A stretch of DNA of 64,000 nt from Halieaceae bacterium (GTDB lineage: Bacteria; Pseudomonadota; Gammaproteobacteria; Pseudomonadales; Halieaceae): the NCBI GenBank assembly GCA_902631395.1, contig CACOYM010000004.1, positions 85,883 to 149,882 of the forward strand. Reading direction: 5' to 3'. A program made the position numbers and the translations under genes. The notes beneath the pieces were generated by a model. That model worked only from the letters and a program-made list of their open reading frames with translations, was not told the DNA's origin and made no database searches. Below, one piece after another: positions 27,182 through 36,068 of the stretch. Numbering within the stretch: the stretch's first letter is position 1; the number at the start of each line of letters is the position of its first letter.

Positions 27182-28953
27182 TCGAGAATTGTGACGGTTC
27201 CGGAGCTGCCGTTAACCTCAATGAGCGCTCCGTCTGGTATCAAACTGGTCGCATTTGTCGCTGACGTCACGCATGGCACACCTAGTTCTCTCGCGACGAT
27301 TACCGCGTGGCTAATAGTCGCTCCAACGTCGACGACTACCGCTGAAACCGCTGAGAATAGCGGAGTCCAAGATGGATCGGTGTGTCGCGCTACCAGCACG
27401 TCATTTGGCTGCAGATCTCCGGGCTCCGATGGATCAGTGACCACTCTAGCTCGGCCCCTGAAGGTTCCTGCGCAGCCGGGTTGGCCATTGATGACTTGAG
27501 TTGATGAAAGATCTTTTGCGTCTCGTTCAAGCCATTCGCCTATTGGTGGGACTATGGAGTCAACAATAAAAGGCGGCTCTAAGCTCGCCAGCTTTTCACT
27601 CTCAATTTTTCTTTGGTTGATTAAATCTTGTGCATCTAGCGTGTTGCCAAGAAGTTGCTCCCACTCACTAACCATCAGCATCGAAAAGTCCTCAGGCGCT
27701 TTGAATACCCCCTCAGATGTGTATCTTGCTCCAAGCTCCCACATTGGCATTCGCATTTCGTGGGTCAGCAGTGCGCAGTTCGTTCGAGTTCGTTCTCTAG
27801 CGGCGAAAAAAGTGCCCGCAGCAGTTAAGGCGGCGTTGAACTGTCCGAGTAACTCGGCATCTTCTTTCAGCTTTGATTGGATTTCCGCGATAGCAATGTT
27901 TTTGTTTTCGCGACGGCTCGCTAACCTGGCGTCAGGTGATGCACTATCTTCCGCTCGGGCCATGATGGCTAACGCTGAAAGGGGAGCGGTTGGGTCCAAT
28001 TCCCAGCATTTGGACGCAACCTCCCATTCATTCGGGCCTCGGAATCCGAACTCATCGATGAAGATTTGAAATTTAAAGCGGAACTCTTGGCAATCCGGAT
28101 TAGGATCAGTGGCGATAGCGTCCATGGTCGCGCTGTTAACGTCGTCGAGATACTGCGACAGGCGTTCGCTAGCGCGCACTAGTCTCCCAAGCTCCCAAAG
28201 TCGTTTTGCGGGGAATGCTGAGTCCACCTCGCCGTCAACTGTCAATATGTCAGCACACAGATCGCTAGCACCTAAGGCTTCACAGATCTGGGCGATAACA
28301 CCACTTGGTATCATGGAATGGTAAGTAGCCATGATATGTCTAATCCACAGGGGTTCCCAATGTTGTTCACAAATGTTGAGGCAGCGTTGGAAGAGCTCTT
28401 TATTGGAAAGCTGGCCTAAGTTAGGTCGATCCTCGCGGAGCTTGATCAGTTTGCCTCGCGTTTCCAGGAGTTCCGGCATGCTTGGGGACGATAGAACCCA
28501 AGTAATTGTGTCAGCTAGCTGTGCCTCGTGCTTGGTGGATGAATGTCCTATCTCTTCCACGTAGGGGGGCACGTCAGGTTGCTCTCCAAAAAAACTGGCA
28601 TCAATGGCCTCTGGAGACAATCCTGGCGCCCGAGCTCCAAAAATTCTTGACGCTGATACATTGAGGTAGCCGTAACCGCCAAAGACACTGAGCATTTCCA
28701 TGCGGTCGGGAGTGAACTCTTCAAGATCGAAAGCGCCGAGGTTGAAGAGTGCTTGCCGCCATCCTGGTTCTGAGTGGGGGATGCCCCACAAAGTCCAAGA
28801 GAAGGGCTTTACGACCTCTGGAAATACCTCGCCTATATTGGCCCTAGTAAATATCGGGAACTGCGAGGATGGCTCGTTGTCGACAGGCCATCTGCTTTTC
28901 GACAGGCTGTCCTGAGTGATGTGTGCTACCGCCCCGCTTCGATCGTAACCCAT
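27178..28953 (-). CDS. PEP-utilising mobile-domain protein, putative substrate subunit of a split dikinase
   Basis: A 591-residue protein. The N-terminal part carries FTRANIGEVFPEVVKPFSW, like the TRANVGE...P segment that opens the substrate-binding domain of rifampin phosphotransferase. A long helical region follows with no ATP-grasp domain. The C-terminal swivelling domain includes GCAGTFRGRARVV, DVLVARHTDPSWTPLF and His549 in GATISHAVIVAREL. It therefore looks like the substrate-binding and phosphotransfer half of a two-protein dikinase whose ATP-binding half is the next gene (4-base overlap). By analogy with phenylphosphate synthase protein 1 it would move phosphate from its His to an alcohol or phenol. 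It is the first gene of the leftward arm, divergent from the TetR gene. Confidence 0.85.
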   Translation of the reverse strand: MGYDRSGAVAHITQDSLSKSRWPVDNEPSSQFPIFTRANIGEVFPEVVKPFSWTLWGIPHSEPGWRQALFNLGAFDLEEFTPDRMEMLSVFGGYGYLNVSASRIFGARAPGLSPEAIDASFFGEQPDVPPYVEEIGHSSTKHEAQLADTITWVLSSPSMPELLETRGKLIKLREDRPNLGQLSNKELFQRCLNICEQHWEPLWIRHIMATYHSMIPSGVIAQICEALGASDLCADILTVDGEVDSAFPAKRLWELGRLVRASERLSQYLDDVNSATMDAIATDPNPDCQEFRFKFQIFIDEFGFRGPNEWEVASKCWELDPTAPLSALAIMARAEDSASPDARLASRRENKNIAIAEIQSKLKEDAELLGQFNAALTAAGTFFAARERTRTNCALLTHEMRMPMWELGARYTSEGVFKAPEDFSMLMVSEWEQLLGNTLDAQDLINQRKIESEKLASLEPPFIVDSIVPPIGEWLERDAKDLSSTQVINGQPGCAGTFRGRARVVTDPSEPGDLQPNDVLVARHTDPSWTPLFSAVSAVVVDVGATISHAVIVARELGVPCVTSATNATSLIPDGALIEVNGSSGTVTILE

Positions 28954-29093
28954 CGAATTTGCTCCAGAAAATTAATGATATTGACATCAGCGTCAGTCAA
29001 AAGTATACGTATTTGGAGTCGTTGGCAATCATCTTACCGACCGGCGCAAATACTAAGCGGATGCCTCGCGATATCCAAAATTGGAAACGACCT
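28954..29093. promoter_or_regulatory. Divergent promoter region between dikinase arm and TetR/P450 arm
   Basis: This 140-base gap separates the two arms of the catabolic cluster. It contains TGAC-N6-GTCA (28982-28995) and, a few bases further, AAAGTATACGTATTT with overlapping palindromes GTATAC and ATACGTAT. Either could be the operator of the adjacent TetR protein. Neither has been matched to a known operator. Confidence 0.45.
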
Positions 29094-29891
29094 ATGAACT
29101 CAAATTTAGCGGAGCAGGTGCGCAAGTCGAACGTGAGCGACACCGCAAATCGTGACATGGGGCACCCCACACAGGCTCTAGGGAAAAAAGTAGCGGGTGA
29201 CCCCGACCTTCGCGCAGTTATCGGGATTGAGGAGGTGACGTTAAAGAGTCGGAGAGCCAAGCGTATGCACGAGAAATTGCTGAAGTCGGCCGCTATTGTT
29301 TTTTCCCAGAAGGGTTATACGGCCACGTGCATAGCCGATATCACTGCCAGTGCTGGCGTTGCTCATGGCTCTTTTTATCGATACTTCGAACACAAAGATG
29401 GCGTGTTGCAAGAATTGTTAGTTGGACTCTACGAAGAATTGGCTCAGGCCACGAGAGATGCCGCGACCGTCGGGGGTGACGATATACCTCCAACCGAGAG
29501 CCGTTTGAGGGAATTTAACCTCCGTTTCTTTCATGAGTATGCCGATCGCCGAGGACTCCTTAGAGTGGCCAGGGAGGCGGCGGCCAGCTCTGTAGACGGA
29601 CGATTTAGAGACATTTGGTTCCTGATGAGGGGAAGATTTATTGATCGAACGAAAAAGCTGATTCAGCGCATGCAGTCACATGGCATGGCGATTGGTTTAG
29701 ACGCCGAGCTGACAGCTGAGGCCCTAGGCTCGACCTCAGAGCAAATGGCATACGTTTTGGTGGGCCTGCCAGAGTCGGAACCGGATAAAGACCAACTCAC
29801 GGAAATAGGTTTAGCGTGCCATGAGGTATGGCGCAGGACGCTGTTCTCTTCAGCCAGCGGTGAGCTCCGAGAATCAAGCCATGACCTCTAG
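29094..29891 (+). CDS. TetR-family transcriptional regulator
   Basis: A TetR/AcrR-type regulator of about 265 residues. The HTH segment reads KSAAIVFSQKGYTATCIADI, then TASAGVAHGSFYRYFEHKDGVL, which is the canonical TetR pattern. About 60 residues precede the HTH. I start at ATG 29094 (MNSNLAEQ) because the longer frame from 28923 would enter the divergent gene. The last codons overlap the P450 start by 11 bases, so it is the first gene of the rightward operon. It likely controls both arms through the short divergent region in response to a pathway intermediate. Confidence 0.88.
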   Translation: MNSNLAEQVRKSNVSDTANRDMGHPTQALGKKVAGDPDLRAVIGIEEVTLKSRRAKRMHEKLLKSAAIVFSQKGYTATCIADITASAGVAHGSFYRYFEHKDGVLQELLVGLYEELAQATRDAATVGGDDIPPTESRLREFNLRFFHEYADRRGLLRVAREAAASSVDGRFRDIWFLMRGRFIDRTKKLIQRMQSHGMAIGLDAELTAEALGSTSEQMAYVLVGLPESEPDKDQLTEIGLACHEVWRRTLFSSASGELRESSHDL

Positions 29892-31059
29892 CTTGCCTAG
29901 CCTTTTGGACGTAGGACTCTTCACCGAACGAAGGGAGCATAAGTCTTTTGATCTCTATCGAGCACAGTCCGAACCCCCTCACCACATTGGCCCTGAGCCT
30001 GATGAGGGCTTTTATGTTTTGACTCGGCATGCTCACGTTTGGGAGGCGGCAACCAACACAGAAAAGTTTAAGTCTGGGTTGGGCACGCAAATAGCGAATA
30101 AGCGGGCAGAGGGAGGTGGCGCCCCTAGTGTGCATAACGCTGATGCCCCCTATCACAGGCATTTACGGGATTTTGGACGTCGAGCCCTGGCGCAGCCGCT
30201 GTTAGATGTCCGCCGTCCGCGAATTCGAGAAATCGTTCGCTCTGTGATTCTGGCAGCGCCCAGAAATGAAGAATTCGATTTTGTTGAGCGCGTGGCGTTG
30301 GAAATCCCAATGACTGTATTTGGCGAGGTGCTTGGCATCCCCGCTGGTGATAGAAAAACATTGGTAAAAGCGGCGAATACTATGAGTAGCGTGCTTGCTA
30401 CGCCAGAAGAGCAGGATCGTTGCAGGTCGGAGTTGTTTTCTTATTTTCGGGAGTTAGCCGTTGAGCGTCGCGGACAACCTGGTGACGATGTCGCGTCAAT
30501 TCTGGTTTCGCCAAATGACAATGGTGAGCAACTGAGTGATGAGGAGCTCGACGCGTATTTTTTATTGCTCGTTATTGCCGGTAATGAAACGACGCGATTT
30601 CTTCTTGCGGGTGGTCTTGAGCAACTCCTATTGCAACCGGAAGCCATGCAGCGGCTTCGCAAAGAGCCTTCACTTATTCCAAGCGCTGTAGAAGAGATGA
30701 TTAGGTGGGTAACGCCTGTCATTCACATGAGACGGACCGTAACAGAAGATACGCAAGCTTTTGGGTTAAATGTAGCAGCCGGTTCTAAATTTGTGCTCTA
30801 TTTCAGCGCCGCAAATAGAGATCCCGAGGTCTTTGAGAGCCCCCACTCCTTTCGCGTAGATCGGACACCGAACAAGCACGTGGGGTTCGGTGCTGGCCAC
30901 CACTTTTGCATGGGTGCCTACTTGGCAAGGTTGGAAGCGCAGATCTTCCTGGAAGAATTTCTGTCGATAACTCGCGACTGCGAGCTTGCTGCTGACGGCG
31001 AGCGCATCCCGTCTTATTGGTTTGCGGGTTTGCAGCGCCTTCCTGTGAGGTGGTCTTGA
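29881..31059 (+). CDS. Cytochrome P450 (soluble bacterial type)
   Basis: A 392-residue class I bacterial P450 that would hydroxylate the pathway substrate with ferredoxin partners. The I-helix motif is AGNETTR (233-239), the K-helix ExxR is E272-x-x-R275, and the haem loop is FGAGHHFCMG with the cysteine ligand C343. The early motif HNADAPYHRHLRDFGRRAL is typical of the CYP105/107/125-like bacterial families. No ferredoxin or ferredoxin reductase gene is in the window. It starts inside the TetR gene end and overlaps the SDR start, so it sits within a tight operon. The substrate is unknown; terpenoids, sterols and cyclic alcohols are common for this family. Confidence 0.93.
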   Translation: MTSSLPSLLDVGLFTERREHKSFDLYRAQSEPPHHIGPEPDEGFYVLTRHAHVWEAATNTEKFKSGLGTQIANKRAEGGGAPSVHNADAPYHRHLRDFGRRALAQPLLDVRRPRIREIVRSVILAAPRNEEFDFVERVALEIPMTVFGEVLGIPAGDRKTLVKAANTMSSVLATPEEQDRCRSELFSYFRELAVERRGQPGDDVASILVSPNDNGEQLSDEELDAYFLLLVIAGNETTRFLLAGGLEQLLLQPEAMQRLRKEPSLIPSAVEEMIRWVTPVIHMRRTVTEDTQAFGLNVAAGSKFVLYFSAANRDPEVFESPHSFRVDRTPNKHVGFGAGHHFCMGAYLARLEAQIFLEEFLSITRDCELAADGERIPSYWFAGLQRLPVRWS

Positions 31060-31844
31060 GTTTTAAAAACAAACATGTCGTGGTGGTTGGCGCGGCGACT
31101 GGTATTGGTGCCGCCTTGGCGGCGTTGCTGCGTGCTAATGGTGCTAGCGTAGTGGGGATGGATTGCGAGGAGATGAAAGACTCTTCTTCTATCATTATGG
31201 ACTTGGCGCGGCCGGAGTCTATTGAAGCCGCCGTTCGCGCATTGCCCACTGATATAGATTCAGTGGCCTGCGTAGCGGGCGTGCCTGGCACTGCTGACCC
31301 CAGCGATATTCTGAAAGTTAACTTTTTAGGGCAGCGATCGCTCTTTTGGGCTCTGCGCCCGAAGTTGTCTGAACAGTCCTCTATCGTTTTCGTTTCTTCA
31401 ATTACCGCACGGCGGTGTGATTGGTCGGATGAGGATCTAGAGGCGTTGGTCGCAGCTCCCACTGGAGTTGCACTGGATATGGCGCTGGCAGAGAGTTTAG
31501 ACGGGGTGGCTGCTTACCAATTATCCAAACGGGCGCTCAACTATTGGATGAAGAGCCGCTTACCGGCGGTGGTAGCCGAGGGCATTAGGGCGAACATTGT
31601 TAGCCCAGGGCCCGTACAGACAAAAATCCTCAAGGATTTTGAGGAGAGTATGGGCAAATCTCGTATCGAAGCGGCATCGAAATTAGTGGGCAGACATGGC
31701 CAGCCTGAAGAGATCGCAGAGGTAATCGCTTTTCTTTTGAGTGACCGCGCATGTTGGATATCTGGAGAAGATCTTCGTGTAGACGGAGGGTTTTCTGCTC
31801 TGCGAGAGGCTAGTGCGCGTGGTCCTGAGCTGGACCTGAGATAG
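31056..31844 (+). CDS. Short-chain dehydrogenase/reductase (divergent)
   Basis: An SDR of about 262 residues with cofactor motif GAATGIGAA, catalytic Ser in FVSSITA and Y-Q-L-S-K. The likely start is TTG at 31056, which overlaps the P450 stop (TTGA) and has GAGG about seven bases upstream. GTG 31050 is an alternative. Compared with classical SDRs the segment between the cofactor motif and the active site is short, with no NNAG (VAGVPG instead), as in 3-alpha-hydroxysteroid dehydrogenase/carbonyl reductase-like SDRs. It probably oxidises the alcohol formed by the P450. Confidence 0.88.
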   Translation: MSFKNKHVVVVGAATGIGAALAALLRANGASVVGMDCEEMKDSSSIIMDLARPESIEAAVRALPTDIDSVACVAGVPGTADPSDILKVNFLGQRSLFWALRPKLSEQSSIVFVSSITARRCDWSDEDLEALVAAPTGVALDMALAESLDGVAAYQLSKRALNYWMKSRLPAVVAEGIRANIVSPGPVQTKILKDFEESMGKSRIEAASKLVGRHGQPEEIAEVIAFLLSDRACWISGEDLRVDGGFSALREASARGPELDLR

Positions 31845-31859
31845 CCGAGGAGCCCTTGT

Positions 31860-32444
31860 ATGCAACTGATACTAATCCGCCACGGTGAGCCCGACTTGTC
31901 TGCTGGTAGCGTTGATCCCCCGCTATCGGAGAGAGGAATTCGTCAAGCAGAGGAGACTGCCGCGAGGCTTTCACAAGAGGCAATTGACGCGCTTTTCACA
32001 AGTCCGCTCTTGCGTGCAAAACAGACACTTGAGCCGTTGGCGCAGAAACTTGGGCTAACTCCTGAGGTTGTTGAAGGTTTAGCCGAAATCGATCATTGGG
32101 GTGGTCGCTATCTCAGCGTAGAGGAGCTTCGTCGAGCTGGCGGTGCTGCGTGGGAAGGCTTTCTGCGCGACCCTGTTGGCACTCTTGGCGGAGATGAGAA
32201 GGCTTTTCTTGAAATTGTCTCCAACACGATGCGTAGTTTGACGAAACGAGACTGTAAGCGTGTCGCTATCGCTACCCATGGTTTCCCTATCAACGCCATG
32301 CTGTCTGAAATTTTGAGCATGCGAGGGTTGACCAACTTCACGCCGCACCATGGGTCGGTAACCCGTTTGCATGCGGATGAAGCGGGTCAACTGCGGGTTT
32401 TGAGTCTTAACGAGATGACGCACATCACCAAGGATGCCCACTGA
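31860..32444 (+). CDS. Histidine phosphatase superfamily protein (phosphoglycerate-mutase-like)
   Basis: A 194-residue branch-1 histidine phosphatase. The catalytic RHG motif is in LILIRHGEPD (residues 3-12), followed by SERGIRQAEETAARL and FTSPLLRAKQTLEPL; the second catalytic His is in VAIATHGFPINAML. Members dephosphorylate sugars, nucleotides, CobP-type or other small phosphates. In the middle of an operon with a divergent dikinase pair it is a natural candidate to remove the phosphate that the dikinase adds, but this is an inference. Its stop shares a base with the start of the acyl-CoA synthetase gene (TGATG). Confidence 0.9.
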   Translation: MQLILIRHGEPDLSAGSVDPPLSERGIRQAEETAARLSQEAIDALFTSPLLRAKQTLEPLAQKLGLTPEVVEGLAEIDHWGGRYLSVEELRRAGGAAWEGFLRDPVGTLGGDEKAFLEIVSNTMRSLTKRDCKRVAIATHGFPINAMLSEILSMRGLTNFTPHHGSVTRLHADEAGQLRVLSLNEMTHITKDAH

Positions 32445-33964
32445 TGCATCTGAGCGTAGTTGCCGCGGAAACACCTCACAAGACGGCGGTGGTGTTTGGT
32501 GACACTCGGATAAGTTACGGCGCTTTGGATGCGGCATCCCGGCGGATCGCAGTGTCTTCGAGGCATTTTGGGTTGAGCCGCGGAGACGTTATGGGGGTCA
32601 TGATGGCAACCGGACCTGAGGTTGTTGCAGCCATCGCCGCCGCGCAGAGATCAGGACTCTACTGCCTCCCGTTGGCGCCCAAAATGACACCATTAGAACT
32701 GCAGTACATCCTCAAAGATAGCGGAGCAAAGCTTCTGGTTACCGACGGAGATAACGAGGGAAAAGCTTCAGCCGCAGCCCTCGACATTCCAGATCTAACT
32801 GTCACTTCCCTTGCCGGCATGGATCATTTGTTCGAATTGGAGCAATGTCCTATCGATCCTGACCCGGTGGAAGGAGGAGATATCCTCTATACGTCTGGGA
32901 CCACTGGGTTACCTAAAGGTGTCAGACGGCCGTTAGGTTTTAAACCAATCGGCTCTGACCTTAAGAGGGCGGAGAGGCTACGTAATTTGTTTGCCATGGA
33001 CGCTGACACAGTATTTTTCTCGCCTGCGCCCCTCCATCATGCCGCCCCTCTGCGCTTTTCTATGGATCTACTCCGTCTGGGCGGCACCTTGGTGTTGAAC
33101 GCCCACTTTGATGCAAAGGCCGCATTAAGTCTGCTGGCTAGAGAGCGAGTGACGCATAGTCAATGGGTGCCAACTATGTTCACTAGACTGTTGGCGGAGC
33201 GAAATGAGAATTTCAGCGCGCCGTCGCACAGGGTAGCCATTCACGCCGGAGCGCCCTGTTCAGTAGAGCTCAAGAGAGAGATGATTTCTTGGTGGGGACC
33301 CATACTTCATGAGTATTACTCGGGCACTGAAAGCATTGGATTCACGCATATCACCAGCGAAGAGTGGTTAAAAAAAGTCGGCTCAGTCGGTCGTCCGTCG
33401 GGCTGCGATATACACATCCTGAATGACGAAGCGGAGCCGTTACCTGCAGGTCAGCAGGGCAAAGTATTTTTCTCTGGTCGAGAGGTGGTTTCGTACCACA
33501 ATGACCCGAAAAAAACTGCCGCGGCGCGCTCACCTCAAGGTTATTCCACCATGGGTGATTTGGGCTACTTAGATGCCGATGGCTATTTGTTTTTAACTGA
33601 CAGAGAGGCCTTCACGATTATATCGGGCGGTGTGAATGTGTATCCGAGAGAGGTTGAGGAAGCTATCAGCACTGATAGCCGCGTAGCCGAAGCTGCGGTG
33701 TTTGGTTCTCCCGATAATGACTTGGGTGAGGTGGTCACGGCGGTTGTAGAGTTGCAACGTGATTGCGAGCCGACGCTAGACATCGCAAAAATGATCAGGG
33801 AGCGCCTTCGAGTTCACCTCTCCCCTCATAAATTACCTCGTAAATTAGCTTTTGTAGATCAGATGCCACTGACCGACAGCGGGAAAATCCATAAAGCGCG
33901 CCTGCGCGAAACCTGGGAATCTCACTGTGACCATGTCTACGAGCGCACGGCGTTAGATGAGTAA
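32444..33964 (+). CDS. AMP-dependent acyl-CoA synthetase
   Basis: A 506-residue class I adenylate-forming enzyme. The P-loop-like motif is LYTSGTTGLPKGV (residues about 147-159), the A5 region is LHEYYSGTESIGFT, A8 is MGDLGYLDADGYLFLTDR, and the A10 Lys is in TDSGKIHKARL. It would convert a carboxylic acid, ATP and CoA to an acyl-CoA, probably the acid made by the aldehyde dehydrogenase two genes downstream. Start and upstream stop overlap, indicating translational coupling. Closest in style to the FadD13/FadD3-like ligases of cyclic and steroid side-chain acids, but I do not assign a substrate. Confidence 0.92.
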   Translation: MHLSVVAAETPHKTAVVFGDTRISYGALDAASRRIAVSSRHFGLSRGDVMGVMMATGPEVVAAIAAAQRSGLYCLPLAPKMTPLELQYILKDSGAKLLVTDGDNEGKASAAALDIPDLTVTSLAGMDHLFELEQCPIDPDPVEGGDILYTSGTTGLPKGVRRPLGFKPIGSDLKRAERLRNLFAMDADTVFFSPAPLHHAAPLRFSMDLLRLGGTLVLNAHFDAKAALSLLARERVTHSQWVPTMFTRLLAERNENFSAPSHRVAIHAGAPCSVELKREMISWWGPILHEYYSGTESIGFTHITSEEWLKKVGSVGRPSGCDIHILNDEAEPLPAGQQGKVFFSGREVVSYHNDPKKTAAARSPQGYSTMGDLGYLDADGYLFLTDREAFTIISGGVNVYPREVEEAISTDSRVAEAAVFGSPDNDLGEVVTAVVELQRDCEPTLDIAKMIRERLRVHLSPHKLPRKLAFVDQMPLTDSGKIHKARLRETWESHCDHVYERTALDE

Positions 33965-33969
33965 TAGGT

Positions 33970-34587
33970 ATGCGGGATCAAATAATTCACGTTTTATCGA
34001 TTAAGGGCTTTGCGAAGGAGGAAACCCTTTCGGTTGCGGCTGGGCTCGAGGTCTCGGATGTGGAGTTGATTGCACAAAACCTTATCGATGAGGGCCTTCT
34101 GGAGAGGTCTCGGATAGGTATGAAGTTGACCGAAAAAGGCAAGGTTGCCGCCGCCAAAATCTTGGAGGATGTCAGACAAACGACGGATCTAGCGGCGTTG
34201 GAAAATTTTTATCAGGCATTCACACCAATCAATCAAGAGTACAAAAAAAGCGTCAGCTCTTGGCAGATCAAAACGGTAGGTGGGTCGGCGGAGCCAAACG
34301 ATCACAAGGATGCGGAATACGACCAGCAAGTTTTGACGGAGATGTTTAAAGACCATGATTCGCTGAAACACCTGGTTGCTACTCAACTTGCTTCATGTCC
34401 TCTGCTGCTGGCTTATGCCCGCCGACTCGAAATAGCCTATGCGCATGTGAGTGCAGGTCATCACCAATTTGTTACCGGTGCGCTGATAGACAGCTACCAC
34501 ACTGTTTGGTTTGAGTTTCACGAGGCTTTGATTCGTTTATCAGGTAGGAATCGAGCAAGTGAAGCTGCAGCAGGTAGGGCAGATTAA
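33970..34587 (+). CDS. Winged-helix protein with C-terminal helical domain, unknown role
   Basis: A 205-residue protein. Residues 1-70 look like a winged helix (ALSIKGF-type start, LSVAAGLEVSDVELIAQNL, GLLERSRIGMKLTEKGK). The remainder is helical with FYQAFTPINQEYKKSVSSWQ, LLLAYARRLEIAY and TGALIDSYHTVWFEFHEALIRLSGR. The C-terminal DSYHTVWFE-HE-LI pattern looks conserved, and my recollection is that similar domains accompany PEP-utilising dikinases in other bacteria, so it may be a third component or regulator of the dikinase (compare the third protein of phenylphosphate synthase) rather than a plain MarR-type regulator. It sits five bases after the synthetase and two bases before the aldehyde dehydrogenase gene. 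Confidence 0.75.
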   Translation: MRDQIIHVLSIKGFAKEETLSVAAGLEVSDVELIAQNLIDEGLLERSRIGMKLTEKGKVAAAKILEDVRQTTDLAALENFYQAFTPINQEYKKSVSSWQIKTVGGSAEPNDHKDAEYDQQVLTEMFKDHDSLKHLVATQLASCPLLLAYARRLEIAYAHVSAGHHQFVTGALIDSYHTVWFEFHEALIRLSGRNRASEAAAGRAD

Positions 34588-34589
34588 GG

Positions 34590-36005
34590 ATGGCGTTCAT
34601 CGGGCTTTTGTTAGGTGAGCAACTGGATTTCCCGGGAGAGGAGCACCAACGCCTGTCTCCCGTAGATGGCTCAAGCTTGCGGCCTTGGACTGAGGTCGCG
34701 CCGGGTGTCTTGGATCCGCTCATTACGAAACTGAAGGCGCTAAATCTAAGCGCGGAGGCCGATCTAAAAGCTCGGAGCGCAGCACTGCTTCAGCTTGCAT
34801 CAGACCTCGAACGCGATTCAGCCTCCTTGGCACGACTGATTACCATGGAAAATGGCTGCCCCGTGGCTCAATCCGTAGGTTTGCAGGTGCAATCTGCGGT
34901 AGCGCTGATTCGTTCTCTAGTTGAGCAGGCGAGCGAGTTTGCGTTTACCGAGGAACGGGCGGGTGCTCGCGGCGGCACAGTGAGAATTGATCGGTTGCCG
35001 ATTGGTATCGCCCTAGGTATCGTGCCCTGTAATGTTCCAATTTTTCTGGCTTGCCTGAAACTTGCAACTGCGCTCCTTGCAGGTTGCCCCGTTGTTTTGA
35101 AGCCTAGCCCTGAGAACGTTGACTCAATGGCTTTCTTAAGCCGTTATCTTGCGCGCATGGATTTGCCGACGGGCGCTGTCAATTTGGTCTTGGGCGGCCG
35201 CGCTTTAGGTGATCATTTAGTACGGAATGACGTGTTCCGGAAAGTCAGTTTCACGGGTAGCTCTGCTTCTGGGCTTGCGGTCGCCAAGTTGTGTGCGCAA
35301 CGTTTTGCTCGTATGACACTGGAGTTAGGCGGTAAATCCAGCGCGATTTTGCTCGACGACGTAGATTTCACCGCGGTTAAGGATCAGCTCTGGTTAGCGA
35401 TGCTGCAAAACAACGGTCAGGTCTGTGGCGCTCAGAGTCGAGTCCTTATTCCGAAATCTCGCGCGACCGAACTGCGATCAGCGCTCAGTGAGATGTTCGA
35501 GGATACGGTGGTTGGAGACCCTCGGTCACCTGAAACCGAAATTGGGCCAGTCGTGACCGCGGAGGCAGCCAACAGGATCAGAAATACCTGCAATGAGGCC
35601 ATTAGCCAAGGCGCGTTGTTGTTGAGCGGCACCACGGAAGATTCGCAAGAATCTGCCACGATACCCCCAAGATTGTACGAAGTGCAGGATTCTGTTGCGG
35701 AAATCTGGAATGAAGAGCTGTTTGGCCCAGTAGCGTGTCTCCGTGTCTACGAGACAGAGGATGAGGCGGTTGGATGGGCAAACCAATCGCGCTACGGATT
35801 ATCAGGATCGATCTGGTCAAGCGATACGAATCGAGCGCTGCTAACGGCTCAACGGTTGGAGACTGGCACGGTCGCCGTGAACTCCAAAAAAATTCTGGAT
35901 TTTGTGGCACCTTTTGGCGGTTGGGGTCAATCAGGTACTGGTAGGGAACTGGGAGAGGACGGATTCCGTTCTTATTTGGAGACGAGAACGATTCTTCTAC
36001 CCTAG
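34590..36005 (+). CDS. Aldehyde dehydrogenase (NAD(P)+)
   Basis: A 471-residue ALDH-superfamily enzyme. The active-site Glu is in LELGGKSSAI, the catalytic Cys in NNGQVCGAQSR, and the cofactor motif is FTGSSASG. The C-terminal region (WNEELFGPVACL, FGGWGQSGTGRE) is typical. It probably oxidises the aldehyde derived from the P450/SDR steps to the acid used by the acyl-CoA synthetase. It is the last enzyme gene before the TonB receptor; 63 bases separate them. Confidence 0.93.
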   Translation: MAFIGLLLGEQLDFPGEEHQRLSPVDGSSLRPWTEVAPGVLDPLITKLKALNLSAEADLKARSAALLQLASDLERDSASLARLITMENGCPVAQSVGLQVQSAVALIRSLVEQASEFAFTEERAGARGGTVRIDRLPIGIALGIVPCNVPIFLACLKLATALLAGCPVVLKPSPENVDSMAFLSRYLARMDLPTGAVNLVLGGRALGDHLVRNDVFRKVSFTGSSASGLAVAKLCAQRFARMTLELGGKSSAILLDDVDFTAVKDQLWLAMLQNNGQVCGAQSRVLIPKSRATELRSALSEMFEDTVVGDPRSPETEIGPVVTAEAANRIRNTCNEAISQGALLLSGTTEDSQESATIPPRLYEVQDSVAEIWNEELFGPVACLRVYETEDEAVGWANQSRYGLSGSIWSSDTNRALLTAQRLETGTVAVNSKKILDFVAPFGGWGQSGTGRELGEDGFRSYLETRTILLP

Positions 36006-36068
36006 TGGTTCAAGTATTGTTAAATAATAAGTAGTTAATTTCAGATACGTTCAATTCAGGAGCAGAAA

